Assembly: GCA_948474755.1 (NCBI GenBank) | Contig: CAOLHI010002540.1 | Span: 124,001-188,000 of the forward strand | DNA from: Ctenosaura bakeri | Lineage: Eukaryota > Chordata > Lepidosauria > Squamata > Iguanidae | Direction of reading: 5' to 3' | DNA: 64,000 bases | Shown here: positions 33,784 through 45,850 of the stretch, piece by piece | How the letters are laid out: the number at the start of each line of letters is the position of its first letter | Numbering within the stretch: position 1 is the stretch's first letter | Made by a program: the position numbers and the translations under genes | Notes under the pieces: model-generated | Told to the model about the DNA's origin: nothing | The model's database searches: none | The model's input: the letters and a program-made list of their open reading frames with translations, nothing else

Positions 33784-36757
33784 ATTTGTGTCCGACTGTA
33801 TACACTGATTAAAAAAGGATTCTAAAATTTGACAGTTTGACAGGGAAAAGAGGAAGAGGAAAAAAGTAAGTTAAGTAATGGTTGTAAATCTTCTGTGAGA
33901 TATTGGAAATTTTTAAAAAATATTTCATTGTATTTTTGATATTTTCAGAAATGCAAGCAAATTTATCCAAAGTTGTTGGGTGGCTGGAAGTACTGCCCCA
34001 ACAAAAAAGAAGGATAATTGCAACTAATTCTTGTGGCTGCTTCCATCTTCACCACTGCTTTGATGGCTGCCAGGGTCAAAATGATGGACTTCAAAGTTTA
34101 TCAATAGATACACGAAGCCTTTGCAATGGAAACTACTTTTCTATGTTACAAGCAGGAATGGAAAATAAATGAATAGTAACTGGATTTTGCAATGAAGTCA
34201 TCCACTTTGTTATCTCCAAGGCTATTAAGAAAACTATGTGCCTATCAGTCCAATTTCTGTCTTTGGGAAGAAACTGCAAGGATTAGGCTCTGGTCAATTG
34301 TACATAAATGAAAGCATGTAACTAATACTCATAGTAATGATGGAGTATACATGTTGCATGCAAAAGTCACAGGTACCATTGCTGGCATCTACAGCAAGGA
34401 CCTGTAATTACCTTCTCTTAAACCATGGAAAACAGCTGACAGTCAGGGAGAAAATGGCCCAAAGGTCTAACTTGAAATAATACTGTTTTAAATAGTCCTG
34501 CTAGGAATGTGTTCCTTGAATTTATTTTGGGGCCATGATATTCAAACGAGTTAAGAGTGATTCCTCCAACTCTCTGAAATCATTAAAGATGATATCAGAT
34601 TGGCATAAGCAATGGCAGCCTGAAATAATGAAGTATGAAAGCTAAATAGAATGCCGAGGCAGTAGAGTGATTTGTAGTCTGTCAGGACGAAGCATATCAG
34701 TAGCTAAAGGAAACACATTTAGTTTTCACCAAGGTGTGTCAAAGCTGCATGGAAAATTCAAGTCAGTATTATCTCAAAAGTGAGAAATTAGGTGTTGGGG
34801 CCAACGTTCTACAAAGCAACATGCTGTTGTAGGGAAATAGCCTGTGCAGCTCACCCATCAGTCACAACGACTGTAGGTAAAGCCCAGTCAACAAGGACAA
34901 ATAGATCAAATCTAAATATAATAATTGTGCTGCATGCAGTGACGTTTATGAAATGGTTCATATCTACAGAGCTGCAGGCAGATGACAATTGTTTCATACA
35001 GTAAAATCAAACATCAGGGCTTTTTTTCCCCCCGCTTGGTAATTTGTGGGAGTTTCCGGTGTCTCATAGGTAAACATTTATCTGGAATTCAGTGGATAGA
35101 TCATAGTAAGATTAGTCTATTTCCTGTTCTATTTGGCCACACAATTTCTCTTCCATTCATTGCTGACTCATTTCTTGCATTTAGGGCAAATTCTCACGTT
35201 GATCAATGTTCAGGTATGCCTACCTGATTACAAAATACACATGGTATAAGTGAATGGGAATCTTTTTGGGATGGGAATGGGAAACTATTTCCATTTTGTT
35301 TCCCCCACCTCCACTTTGCTCTTTTAAGTTGTCAAGACCTAGAAAACAGATATAACAGTAGCATTTCAATCATCAGATGTATAGAAGTCCCTTGTCAGAA
35401 GCCACTTGCATGGCACCTCACCCCTTTGGCTGGAGGGCGGGAGGGAGAATTTTCAGTTGACAACTCTGTCTTTTAATGGAGATGATGAAGGCTGGCGTTA
35501 AGAATGCTTGGGGAAGGAGGAAGAAAAGAATAGATGTCTTTGAAAATGGCAATCCATTCACCTGTCACCCACTCCACACCTTCAAAGATACCCCTTCTGA
35601 AGTAGTGAGGCTGGTCTACTCCAGACAGCCCTAATGCTCCCACAGGGACAAAGAATTCCCATTGAACTTTAAAGAAAACCATCTTTTGTTGCAGGATGCA
35701 TCTTGTAATTTTTTTTAAAGCTAAACTTTGTAGGCAGATAGAGCACCAATAGCATTCTACTAAACATCATCATGAAATGTTATTTATAACTTTATTCTAA
35801 AGGTCTCCAAGGAGCTTTCACTGCTATGGCTGCCACTTTCATTTGATGGCATCTATTTTCTGTAATGATATTCTTGAAATATGATTTTATTATAGGCATT
35901 TTCATACTGCTCTTCAATCACATTCCAAGGTACTTTTTTGAAGGTTTTGTAAGAGATGTTTTAGATTGGTATAAGACCCAAGCATGGCAATTAAATTGTT
36001 GCAATGAATATACCATCATGAAACAAGTTAACCTGTCTTCTGCAACTTAGAGGGACAGAAACTTTTTTTCTTTTAATAAGCTGAGGAAGGTTTCTTTTTC
36101 ACAGAATGAGCCACCTCTAAGGTGATTGTCCAGTTTCAGTTTTTCTCATTTTTTATCTTTATTCTTCTCTCTCTTTCAGAGTAATATAAGGGGGGAAATG
36201 AATTGTACAATAAATCCCAGTATTCCTCACTTTCTATTTTAAGTTCCACTGATTCAGTAAAATTGGAAACATGCAAGTCTCAAAAGGCAGGTAAGTTTTT
36301 GTTTGTTTGTTTGTTTTTAGAATATTCATCTTCTCTCTCAGTCTCCTTTTAACCTTTTCTCATTTTTCTCCCAGAGGTTAGTTTATCCTTTAGTCTCCAA
36401 GCAACTAGCCTTATGTATCCACTGTGATCATGAAGACTTAGAGCTCTGTATTCACAGTCAAAAAGAGGGGAACAAAAGGACTCTGGAAATAATTAACACA
36501 GTGGTGTGACCTTCCTTTAAAACATGTTATGAAGAAAAGCAGATATAAAGTTTTAGGACACTGTGTGGTTCATTGTGAAGTTTTGTAGACCACCTTCTAC
36601 TTGTATGAATGTGTTTTGCTAAAACACAATTAACTGACTGACTGAATGTGGTTTCTCAGCCATACCAAAGAAAATAGACAGATTATCATCACTGTACATC
36701 TCACTACATCTGATACATGCCGAGTGGCACTGTACTTATCGTGAAATAAACTTCAAA
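33784..36757. other. Unannotated interval, no recognised repeat
   Basis: About 3 kb in which I recognise neither genes nor repeats. A GTTTGTTTGTTT run is at 36300-36315. A pyrimidine tract followed by AG near 33948 resembles a splice acceptor, but the frame after it has no support. Confidence 0.45.
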
Positions 36758-37179
36758 GGCCCTTTTCACACGTGGAGGGAGAAACGGGGAAAACGTGCTG
36801 AAACGGAGCTTACCGGCAGCCGGGTAAGTCCATCGCCATGCGGAGCAGCATGAGTTCGCTGCTCCACACTCCTGTGGCGTCCAAACTGGAGAAGCTTGCC
36901 AGCCGGAAGCCCACCCTCGGCAGATCTGCAGGCATGCACCTGCAAATCTACACCAGGGCACTGCGACGGAGCTGCACGGGGCTGCGCGCTCTGTGCTTTT
37001 TAAAAGCCTCTTAAAAGAGGTTTTTAAAAAACACCTGGCGCCACCACTTCCGGTCGCTTCGGAGCAGATTAAGGTGTGAAACTACACTAAAGTAGTCCGC
37101 CCCAATCCACTCCACGGTGTAGACGACCTCCGTTAGAGGTCGCTCTGCACCGTTTTATTACCCCCATGTGAAAAGGGCC
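36758..37179. mobile_element. GGCCCTTTC-family long MITE
   Basis: GGCCCTTTTCACACGTGGAGG at the left pairs with CATGTGAAAAGGGCC at the right. Sub-terminal hairpins include AAAAGCCTCTTAAAAGAGG and GACGACCTCCGTTAGAGGTC. Flanking triplets AAA and TAA differ at one base. 422 bp. Closely related in sequence and orientation to the copy at 38616-39092 (shared TTACACTAAAGTAGTCCGCC-type block). Confidence 0.8.
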
Positions 37180-38139
37180 TAAGTGAGGGCAAGACTGTGA
37201 ACCTGACAAGAAAGGCCTTGATACTATACAGCCAGTAAGACTTATAATGATGAGATATATCATCAGCAAAAGGTGTGAGGCTGTGAGAAGTCTCATCTTG
37301 CACATTGACTGCACAGAGAGTGATACACAGATGGGAAAGATACAGCTGCTGCTCAGCTATGATGTACATCAGCAGATGGAAGTATGGATACAGAAGTGGA
37401 GACTTCTATGACAAGTCAGAAGCTGCAGGATCTGTTTAATTATAAGGGGTAATGTTTCTTTTGTACGCAGAATGCTCGCATGTGTAAGAGTAAGAATAAG
37501 ACAGCCACATCAGACTTATTTGCCTTAAGAGTAAAGCAAAGCAAAGCTAAAAAATAAAACATTTCAGTGCATTAAAAAAAAAAAAGGACAGTCATAAAAA
37601 CCCAAAATGGCATCACGGTTGCCTATCTTTCTCTCTCTCTTTTTTTAAAGTGGGATTTCTTGTTCAGCTTGAACTTCAAAGTGAAGACACAAGGTATTGA
37701 AGTTACTCTGAGGATAGAGTTGGATAGTATCTTCAGACCAAAATACAGAGTAGATCACTGCCCCATGACATGAACGCTATTAGTCATTACTGCATGCTGT
37801 AAGTTCCACATTAAGACCATTTCTTATATCAAGTAGCATGGCTTCATTTTGTTGTACAAAGCTACATACATGAACTGCAGCCATATTGAGCTGGAACAAA
37901 CAATATTCCATTGTTGTTCAGATAACAGTCCTAGGGAGCCATTGCAGTAACTGCTGATGATGACTCAAGTGTTTATAACAATGCATACATCCCTAACAGT
38001 ACCTTTCTTGTTGCAATTGAAGGGGAAAGCTGAAGGGAAAAATGGATGAATATCTCACAGACATTAGAAAGCTCAACAGGTGCAATGTATTCACAGATCA
38101 CTGTTTGTTGCTGTTGTCATTTTCATTGAAGTTATTTTA
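37180..38139. other. Unannotated interval
   Basis: No recognised gene or element. A-run at 37573-37585 and CT-rich run at 37628-37645. Confidence 0.4.
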
Positions 38140-38612
38140 CATCTGTTTATTTATTTATTTATTTGTTGGCGTTATACCCTGCCTTTCTCCATGGATGGGA
38201 TCCAAGGCAGCTTAGCATGATTTAAAACATGAGTCAGCTAAAATCTTATTTTACAAAAGTAATTAATAAATAAATAAATAAATAAATAAATAAATATATA
38301 TCAATATTTTCATAAAAAATGGTTGAGAACAGTTTTAAAAATTCTTTGTAAAATAAAACATTAAAAAACTCTGTGTTTCACACATGCTATGTCACACATA
38401 CTACTGCTACATAATATAAATCTCAAAGGCTTTCCTGAATAAAAAAGTCTTCACCTGCCAGTGAAAACAGAGCAGAGAGGGAGCTAACTAGATGTTCTGT
38501 AGAAAGAAGTTTTATAGCCTAGAGGCCGCCACTGAGAAGGCCTTCTCCAATGTCTTCTCAAAACATGACCACAAAGGTGGCAGGATCAAGAAAAAACACT
38601 CACCTGAAGATC
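38140..38612. repeat. Unclassified interspersed repeat (CCTGCCTTTCTCC type), copy 1
   Basis: Starts with a TTTA run and GCGTTATACCCTGCCTTTCTCC, followed by GATCCAAGGCAGCTTAGCA. An AT-rich middle with (AAAT)n follows, then GTCTTCACCTGCCAGTG and GCCGCCACTGAGAAGGCC. The same order occurs at 46960-47590 and 47690-48990. I recognise it as a dispersed reptile repeat but cannot name its class. Confidence 0.5.
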
Positions 38613-38615
38613 TTA

Positions 38616-39092
38616 GGCCCTTTCCACATGTGAAGGAAAAAACGTCCTGAGACGTCCTGAAATGGAGCTTACCTGAAACCCGGTAAGTCCGTCGCCACGT
38701 GGAGCAGCACAATTTCGCTGCTCCACACTCCTCGGCGCCCCACAGCATCCTGCGGCACCCAAAATGGTGGCTTATAACTGGCGGAGGCTCTCCACCAACC
38801 GGAGAAGCTCACCAGCCAGAAAGCCTGCCCCTGGCAGATCTGCAGACACGCCCTTGTGAACACCTGCAAATCCACACCAGGAGCTGCAACGGGGCTGCAC
38901 AATCGTGCTTTTTAAAAACCTCTTCGAAAGTGATTTTTAAAAAGCACGCAGCGCCACCACTTCCAGTCGCCCTAGCGCGGATCGGGGTGTGGAATTACAC
39001 TAAAGTAGTCCGCCCCAATCCATTTTACGGTGTAGATGACCTCCGTCAGAGGTCGTGCTACACCGTTTTAATACCTCCATGTGGAAAGGGCC
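38616..39092. mobile_element. GGCCCTTTC-family long MITE with TTA target duplication
   Basis: From GGCCCTTTCCACATGTG to CATGTGGAAAGGGCC, flanked by TTA at 38613-38615 and 39093-39095. 477 bp, GC-rich, with several sub-terminal hairpins (TTTCGCTGCTCCACACTCC, GATGACCTCCGTCAGAGGTC). The frames over it, including one of 159 codons reading beyond its end, have no known domain. Confidence 0.8.
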
Positions 39093-39170
39093 TTAATATT
39101 CTAGCTGGCTCCTATAGGGAAATATTAGGTATAACACATCAACGTTTTTCAGATAAAGTAAAATGGAAGT

Positions 39171-39643
39171 ACAGCTAGCTCTCTAGCCTTGTGAGTTTGA
39201 CTTCCACAGATTTGATTATTTGCAAGCTTCTCCAACCCCTTTCCCTCACCTCAGGCACTTCTTTTTTGGAGGAACTTTCCCTCTCAGCAGCTCCAATCAG
39301 GCCATACAGCCCTATAAAAACCTTCCTCTGGTCCTTCTCCTCCTCCAGCAGCAGCTATCTGGCTAGCTAAGGAAGGAACACAGTCCAACTTGTCAGCACC
39401 ACAAACCTGATGCCCCCAGCCATCCACAGAAGGAGATGGGTGTGAGAGAGGAAGTATAGGCTCACTATGCTGACTCATCTCTTTTCCTCTCCTTTCCCTG
39501 ACCTGGTTTGGAGCCCAGATGCCTGCTTTCTCCACCATGCCTCTGGCCCCTTCCCACAGACACCACATATGTTAATATTTGTGATTTTTCCACTTTTGTG
39601 GGTGTCCTGTGCCAACCCTAGTAAATGTAGAGGGCTGACTGTA
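39171..39643. mobile_element. Tigger-like (TcMar) non-autonomous element
   Basis: Left end TACAGCTAGCTCTCTAGCC and right end AGAGGGCTGACTGTA are imperfect inverted repeats of the TACAGTCGGCCCTC kind used by Tigger/pogo transposons. A TA dinucleotide lies at each edge, as expected for TA-target insertion. Inner parts (ACTTCCACAGATTTGATTA left, TTTTTCCACTTTTGTGGGTG right) fit the same family. No transposase frame is present. Confidence 0.5.
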
Positions 39644-40102
39644 GTCTTGAAGATTTACAGCTATTTTACAAACTTCCTTAGTTCAATTACTGACATGACC
39701 AATTAGTGGCCATAACGGCTGCAAGGGAGTCTTCGTATTTTCCATTGCATGCATAGCATACACTGCGATAAAGCCCAACAGATTTATATCCAAAGGCAGT
39801 AAGTTGTCACTGGTAATGCTTAAATGTGATGAGTACCATTTTGCTATCCTACCAACCTGTGACAGGGTATATTTTTGGGACCAGTAGCAGGGGAAAAAAA
39901 CCCACCCACCCCACTTTCTAGTGATAGCATTTAAGGTGAGGGTAAGACCCTTAATCCAGTCTGAAATTTTGATAAGGCTTAGGTTCATATTTTAATGTTT
40001 CATTTTCCCAAGTAGGAACTTTCATTTCTGGATACTTCAAACATGATTCTGCATCTCACTGTTGTCATTCATGAGCGTCTGCCCACTGCTGTTGTAAACA
40101 GA
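39644..40102. other. Unannotated interval
   Basis: No recognised gene or element. Confidence 0.4.
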
Positions 40103-40281
40103 GGACATTTCTGCACTACATTGTTATAATGCTATTATTCCACTTTCAACATTCAATGGTATCCTGGGGTTTTCAGTTTAGCCAGAGAGCTCTTTGGCCT
40201 CAGTAAACTGCAAACCCCATAATTCCACAGGATGTTGAAAGTGGAATAATAGCACTATAACGGTGTAGTGTAGAAATGGCC
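40103..40281. mobile_element. GGCCATTTC-family MITE with AGA target duplication
   Basis: GGACATTTCTGCACTACATT at the left and ACGGTGTAGTGTAGAAATGG at the right are complementary. AGA flanks both sides (40100-40102 and 40282-40284). 179 bp. A deletion in the centre has removed the GGGAGGG block. Confidence 0.8.
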
Positions 40282-40806
40282 AGAATCCAAAAAATTATTC
40301 AGTGATATGTGCAAATTGTCTTTTCATATCATGCAAGAACGTAGGTTCTGAAGAAATTGGTGACTCAAAGACAGATGTCCGTGTCAAGTTATGTCAGGGA
40401 TGAAAGCTCACATCTGATTCATTTCTGGTTTAAAAAAGACCTCCCCAGAACTGAAACAGCCTGAAAACAGTTATGGCAAATTTCCCCTTCCACTTTCCAT
40501 GGAGGCCATGGGAACATTTTAGATTTAAAAGAATAAAGATTTTTCCATCAATTCTCCCCTCAAAAATAAATAAAAAAAAATAAAAAAAAATAAATAAAAA
40601 AAATTAAAAAAAAATCTGGCATTTGCCTATGCCCAAATTAAACCATGTATTGGTCTGTAATGTTAACCATAACAACCTGGTTCCACATTGGTCAGCAACT
40701 ATATAATTTTTATAAGGAAATGCCTATTGAATTATGTTCAGAGGGAGAGAAGAAGAGGCATGTACAGTTCCATCATGCATAGACCCAGAAGCAATGGTAG
40801 GTCCTC
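40282..40806. other. Unannotated interval with A-rich tract
   Basis: Holds a 50-bp A-rich tract (AAATAAATAAAAAAAAATAA-type) at about 40562-40613. No recognised element otherwise. Confidence 0.45.
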
Positions 40807-41706
40807 TGTTACCCTGATTTCTGGAGTCCCTTGGGGGACACCTCAGTGTGTTCCATGTGACGGGGAATGGAGACTAGCCAGAGCACAAGCTATAGCAATG
40901 TGAGAGGCAGGATAATCTAGCAGGGTCTTTTTACCCAGTTTTTACGGGCCCAGGCCAAGCCAAAAACCAAACAAAAAGGTCCAATAAATGATTTTATTGA
41001 AGGAAAGTCTCATGCAGCAACACAATTACTCACACACTCACTCAAGACCTATTAAGAAGCAAAAGAGAGGAAACTGCAAAGGGGAATATTGAAGGGGTGT
41101 AGCTGGGGTGATAGTGCACCTTTGTCCTGAAGTCCTTGGTCTGTGAAAAACAGAAGAGAAGTGGGACTCAGCACGGAGAGGGCTAAAGGAATTACTCAAT
41201 GGATGGAGCAATGGTCTGCTGGGGTGACGGGGAGTGATCCAAAGAACTGCTCAAAAACTGTAGGGGAAAAAGTACCTGGAGGACTAATCCTTTCCTGGGG
41301 AGAACAATGAGTGTTGGGGCGATAATGAAGCTCCACCATGGTAATTTCCTTTGTGTGATGGGATTGCAAGGTGTTGCCAAAGTCTCAGGATCTTCGGCTG
41401 TGTTAGTTTGTGGTGTGACTTCATGTAAATGGTCCTCGCCTGATGGAATATTTGCTCAACTTGGGGCAGACATGCTAATCCCCTCAAGTCGGCTTCCTGG
41501 AGCTGTGGACCATTTGTTTATTGTGGGTTTACACATCTTGAGGTCTCCTGCGGCTACGTGACTGGGGATTTTACTGGCCTGACCTGGTTTTCAATCTTTG
41601 ACCATTGCTGCCTACGTGCCCATCTGGGTGACCTCTCAGTCACATTGAATGATGTTTTAATAACAAAATTGTAGACCCTAGGATAGGGTTTCCCAGTGGA
41701 GTAACA
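40807..41706 (-). mobile_element. Solo LTR, copy 2
   Basis: Reverse-complement relative of the LTR at 10229, with the same TGTTAC and GTAACA ends, 900 bp. Nearly every block of copy 1 is recognisable, including AAAGGAAATTACCATGGTGG in reverse and the poly-A signal (TTTATT on the plus strand at 40993-40998). The adjacent four bases CCTC and CTTC differ at one position, a decayed 4-bp target duplication. No internal retroelement sequence follows on either side, so it is a solo LTR. By eye this copy is closer to copy 1 than copies 3 and 4 are. Confidence 0.8.
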
Positions 41707-42381
41707 CTTCCCTCCATTCCAACTGCAAGTGCCCTAACCTGCGAGGAGAGAAGAGGAAGCAGTAACTGCTGAATTTAATCCCACACCAGCAGTCCCTCTT
41801 CTTGTTATGTCATGTCTTAACTAGATTGAGGAGTTGTTGTTGTTGCTGCTGCTGCTGCTGCTGTTAGTTTTAGGGGATGTATAATTTTTAAACAATATAA
41901 TACTAGCAGCAGGAATGTAAATTCAGTATTAGGTTACATTCAGAGCCCAGTTCATTCATTTGTAAAACAGCTCTAGTTGGCTCAGGCCAGTTTTGCCATC
42001 TCATTTTAAGTCTGAATCCTAATTTCATTTTGGATGTACAGAACCGTGTGCCTGCTGTTTGCTACCATAGAGTGAAAAAAAAATCTGTAACGTGCTTATG
42101 TGTTTGATAGAAATCAATTAAATATGCAGGCATAGTACATGCTTATGCGAAACTTTTTTGAAAGAAATTACCTATGTAATTTTTTTTAAAAAAAAAAATC
42201 TCAATGGAATTGGGTAAAATTTGCAAAGATAGTTGCTCCTTCTGATGACATCATGTTGGCCAAGTTTCAGATGAATTGATAAAACAGATAAAATTTTAAA
42301 AAAATTAAAAATGAATGTTGAAAAGACAATCGTCACAGGAAGCACAAACAGAAAAAGGGTAAATTATTGATGTGACACATA
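41707..42381. other. Unannotated interval with (CTG)n
   Basis: A TTG/CTG run (GTTGTTGTTGCTGCTGCTGC, continuing CTGCTGCTG) at about 41835-41863. No recognised gene or element. Confidence 0.45.
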
Positions 42382-42589
42382 GGCCATACCCGCACTCCAC
42401 TGTTATAGTGCTATTATTCCTCTTTCAACATCCAATATCCTATGGAATCCTGCAGTTTGGAGGTTAGGGAGGGGCCTTTAGAAATCTCTGCCAGAGAGCT
42501 CTTGGACTCAGTAAACTACAAACCCCAGAATTCCACAGGATGTTGAAACTGGAATAATAACACTGTGACAATGTAGGGCAGAAATGGCC
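42382..42589. mobile_element. GGCCATTTC-family MITE with ATA target duplication
   Basis: GGCCATACCCGCACTCCACT at the left and ACAATGTAGGGCAGAAATGG at the right are complementary. ATA flanks both ends (42379-42381 and 42590-42592). 208 bp, with a short TATCC duplication in the left arm. Confidence 0.85.
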
Positions 42590-42701
42590 ATAGAATGGCA
42601 GCTACAGAATGGTGTGACTATCCAGCATTTTTCAAGAAAATACATTTCCAGGTCCCACAGAGTGTGCAAAAACTCTTTTGACATTCCTGGTAAAGGAAAT
42701 T

Positions 42702-42833
42702 AGTAAAGTCAAGTGAAGCCTGAAACAGTCATGCAATATGCAAAATCAACACTCCCCTCACCCACCCAAAGCATTGGGACTGAAGAGATAAAAACATCTA
42801 CTCTAATTAAGAAGCCAGAGCTTTTAGAAAACT
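42702..42833 (+). repeat. 132-bp direct repeat, copy 1
   Basis: Matches 43663-43794 with roughly seven mismatches and no indel that I can see. Neither copy resembles a known element, and no other copies were noticed in the window. Confidence 0.85.
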
Positions 42834-43662
42834 ACACTCTTCCTACCTAGTGTGACATTTTCCTTATGGATGGTAGAGGTCAGCTTCTATGAAAACTATG
42901 AAAACTACAGCTGACTTTATGGAATGTAGACAAGGCTGAAGATGCCAACCATAGACTTTAATTAAAAATGCTTTCACGCTCACTTTTATTCCCAATTAGC
43001 AGATTCATAGGCCTCTATTCCTGTTATTTGTGAAGCAAAACTAATTTGTGGTGAAGCAATCATTAGCATAGCCATAAATACATGGTATTATTACATGCAC
43101 ATGACTTCAGAGCACATGCTTTCAAAAGCTGGGGTTGGGAGACAGACATTACTTCTTTTTTCCTCCATGGAAATAACTCTTCAGCACCTTCTACCTTCTT
43201 TTCTGAGCTCATAGGATCATCTTTGTACTAAGTGCCTCACGCACAGGCAAGCTAGAGATGAATAGATTTCTCTCAATCCATTCCTTAATTATTTCTCTGG
43301 GTCATTCAGACTCATTCCTACAGAATTCCAATTTTAGTAGGAGAATGTCTGCAATTAATTATGAAACTAGAGTTTGTACACTTCACCATCACTTGTAGGT
43401 CCCTGAGTTCATTATAATCACTTGACTCTTTCACTTCACTATAATCAGTTCTTATAATCACTTTTTTAAAAAGTTGCTTGTTTGTTTGACTTGTAGCCTA
43501 ACCTTTTCTCATGTCTGCAAATCACAACAAGATGAAAGCAGGTGCAGATTAAAAAACACATAAAAGTAGAAACAAATTAGGAAAAATGAAGTAAAAATAC
43601 AACTATAAAACACAATAAAACTACTGTGTTTTAAAGCACTTTTTAAAAAAAAATAAAACTAC

Positions 43663-43794
43663 AGTAAAGTCAAGTGAACCCTGAAACAGTCATGCAATAT
43701 GCAAAATCAACACTCCTCTCACCCATCCAAAGCATAGGGAATGAAGAGATAAAAACATCTACTCTAATTAAGAAGCCAGAGCTTTTAAAAAACT
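43663..43794 (+). repeat. 132-bp direct repeat, copy 2
   Basis: Second copy, 961 bp downstream and in the same orientation. Both copies begin AGTAAAGTCAAGTGAA and end with GAAGCCAGAGCTTTTA plus an A-run. Sequence outside differs. Confidence 0.85.
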
Positions 43795-43861
43795 TGAAGG
43801 TATAAGCCAGACAATTGGTGAAATCCTGCCTGAATAAAAAGAGTTTTGACATTTGGATCCT

Positions 43862-43877
43862 AAGAGATAGATAGATC

Positions 43878-43918
<41 letters not shown>

Positions 43919-43919
43919 A
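43862..43919. repeat. (GATA)n/(TATC)n microsatellite, foldback
   Basis: GATAGATAGATCC is followed by about 11 TATC units, so the short left part is the complement of the right and can form a hairpin. Confidence 0.95.
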
Positions 43920-44054
43920 TCTGCAAGTGTCTCAGTTTCCCATGCTCCAGTTAAAAGGAGAAGCTACCATGAGGCAATCTTCCTCCCCACATTCCCCCCT
44001 CCAGACAGGAAGTGTGTGCAGTGATGACAAGATGTATAACAACGGTGGAGCTTG

Positions 44055-44200
44055 GACTGTTTCGAGGGGGGTGGGAGGGGACAGGGCTATGGTGCGAGGG
44101 GCATAGCCACTGTGCATGGGGGCATGGCTGCAGTGTGCAGAGGTGTGGCCAGGGCATGCAGGGCATGGTCAGGGTGCACAGGGGCATGGCTATGGGCCGA
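44055..44200. repeat. Degenerate G-rich tandem repeat
   Basis: Repeated GGGCATGG(C/T) and GTGCA(G/T)GG words every 20-25 bp (for example GCATGGGGGCATGGCTGCAG and AGGGCATGGTCAGGGTGCAC). It lies inside a G-rich/C-rich foldback whose right side is CCCCCTCCGCCCCCATG. The frames across it are artefacts of the base composition. Confidence 0.6.
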
Positions 44201-44728
44201 GATGCCCCAAAAACATTGCTGCCCAGGGCGAATTGCCCCCCTCCGCCCCCATGTCCCTGCATGACTGATGTATAATGGTTAAAAAAAATACACAACACTC
44301 TTGACACTAAACATGATTACAGTGTAAAACTCAGAAACACCAGGAAAAGAAATGGAAAAAGAAATTTTAAAGTGCTCTGAAAATATTGGCAGATAACAGA
44401 AGCTTCTTTTATTTAGGAAAATTATAGATAAATATGATTAGATACAGATAATGGCTGATCAACTATTGAATAATGAGACCAGACAGTAGTAATTGGGTTG
44501 AACATAGAAGCAGCCCCAATTGGAGAAGAATGGGTCCCAAACTTAACCCCTTGCAAACCCAAGTGTTGTAATGCCTTGGATGTAGCAGTCCAAAATTGGT
44601 ATTTCGTAAGGGCAGAAAAGCCAGCATGGCAAAATAAAGGATCCAGCCAGATCTACTGACATCACCTAATTTTGCAATACTCAAACAGGACATAAGACAG
44701 GATCCTGATAAAGACCTAATGTTACCTC
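44201..44728. other. Unannotated interval
   Basis: C-rich right side of the foldback to about 44265, then AT-rich sequence with no recognised feature. Confidence 0.4.
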
Positions 44729-44932
44729 TGCTCCTGTTCTATCCTACACTGTTATAGTGTTATTATTCCACTTTAAATATCCTACGGAATTCTGGGGTTT
44801 GTGCTTTACTGAGGACAAAGAGCTCTCTGGCTGAGAATTCTAAATGCCCCTCCCTAAATTGCAAACCCCATGATTCCATAGGGTGTTGAAAGTAGAATAA
44901 TAGCACTATAACAGTCTAGTGCAGAAATGGCC
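44729..44932. mobile_element. GGCCATTTC-family MITE, left end decayed
   Basis: Right arm ends AGTCTAGTGCAGAAATGGCC. The left arm is recognisable from CCTACACTGTTATAGTG, but the outer GGCCATTTC is largely lost. Inner blocks are as in the other copies. Confidence 0.75.
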
Positions 44933-45850
44933 ATAGATAGATACTGGAACACAGATTACAGTACAATTGCTCCACTAGTAGAGGATCTGCTTTTCAGACA
45001 TTGACAACTGCTCCTCACTGATTTTACATTTGAGAAACCCTCAATAAGGTGGTCAGTCCTGAATTCTAGAAACTGAAATGAAGCTGAAATTTCCCAGAAT
45101 ATTTTTTTCAGAGAAAAGTTTTATATTTCATGTTCTTACTTTCTGGCTAGAAACTGAAAGCTGCTTTGCAGAATTTTCTCCAAACTGTTTATACTACCCT
45201 TGGATGGCATCTCCTCCCACCCCAACTGCAATGGATGATGACATTCCATATGGAACATTTCAGGGGAACCGAAACAGTGGAAAGGCTGACAACATCATTG
45301 TTGTAATGTCTGTACAAATAAAACAAAAACTCCCAAACTCTTAGGAGAATAAAAGCCAGAGGCTATGCTGATAGTGATCTCTGTTTCCAAGAAACTGATA
45401 AACAACTTCTCCCTCTTCTGAGGAAATCCAGTGATTTTTTCCATTTTCTCAAAGATAGGACAAATAATTTTGCAAGAATGTTTGTGCACAATTATATACA
45501 ATACTGCTTCTGCTTGGTTTGTTTGCTTATTTTAGAGTTCAATTATTTGTAATTATTTAATTATTGAAGACAGTTTTGTTTGTTTTTTTAAAAAATAAAA
45601 ATAGTTGGTAACTGCCTTGAGCACTACTATGAAAAGTGAACATGTGGGATATAAATTATTCTAATAAACAGAATAAATAAATGAACATGGAGATGAGTTT
45701 GAAGATATGCATAGAAAGCAAGATATGCCTTGAGCAAGCATGGTAACAAGCTGATATCAAGAAATAAGCGCTAATAACCAATCCAATGAGGATAATCATA
45801 CTGGGAAATAAACCAATAATAACCAAGTTATTATTTCTCAGAATTACATA
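44933..45850. other. Unannotated interval
   Basis: No recognised gene or element. A short GGGATATAAATTATTC with AATAAATAAATG at 45645-45685 may be a fragment of the repeat family at 38140. Confidence 0.4.

Noticed and set aside
33903..34172. Possible exon after a splice-acceptor-like TTTTGATATTTTCAG
   Set aside because: The frame has no known domain, no matching donor context was evident, and short frames of this size are common in the window.
38699..39178. 159-codon plus-strand frame
   Set aside because: It lies almost wholly inside the long MITE at 38616-39092 and has no recognisable motif.
43862..43919. Regularly spaced units suggesting a CRISPR array
   Set aside because: It is a 4-bp microsatellite with no spacers. 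No repeat-spacer pattern exists in the window.
44012..44307. Overlapping frames on both strands of 70-118 codons
   Set aside because: They overlie a G-rich degenerate tandem repeat and its C-rich complement, with no domain.
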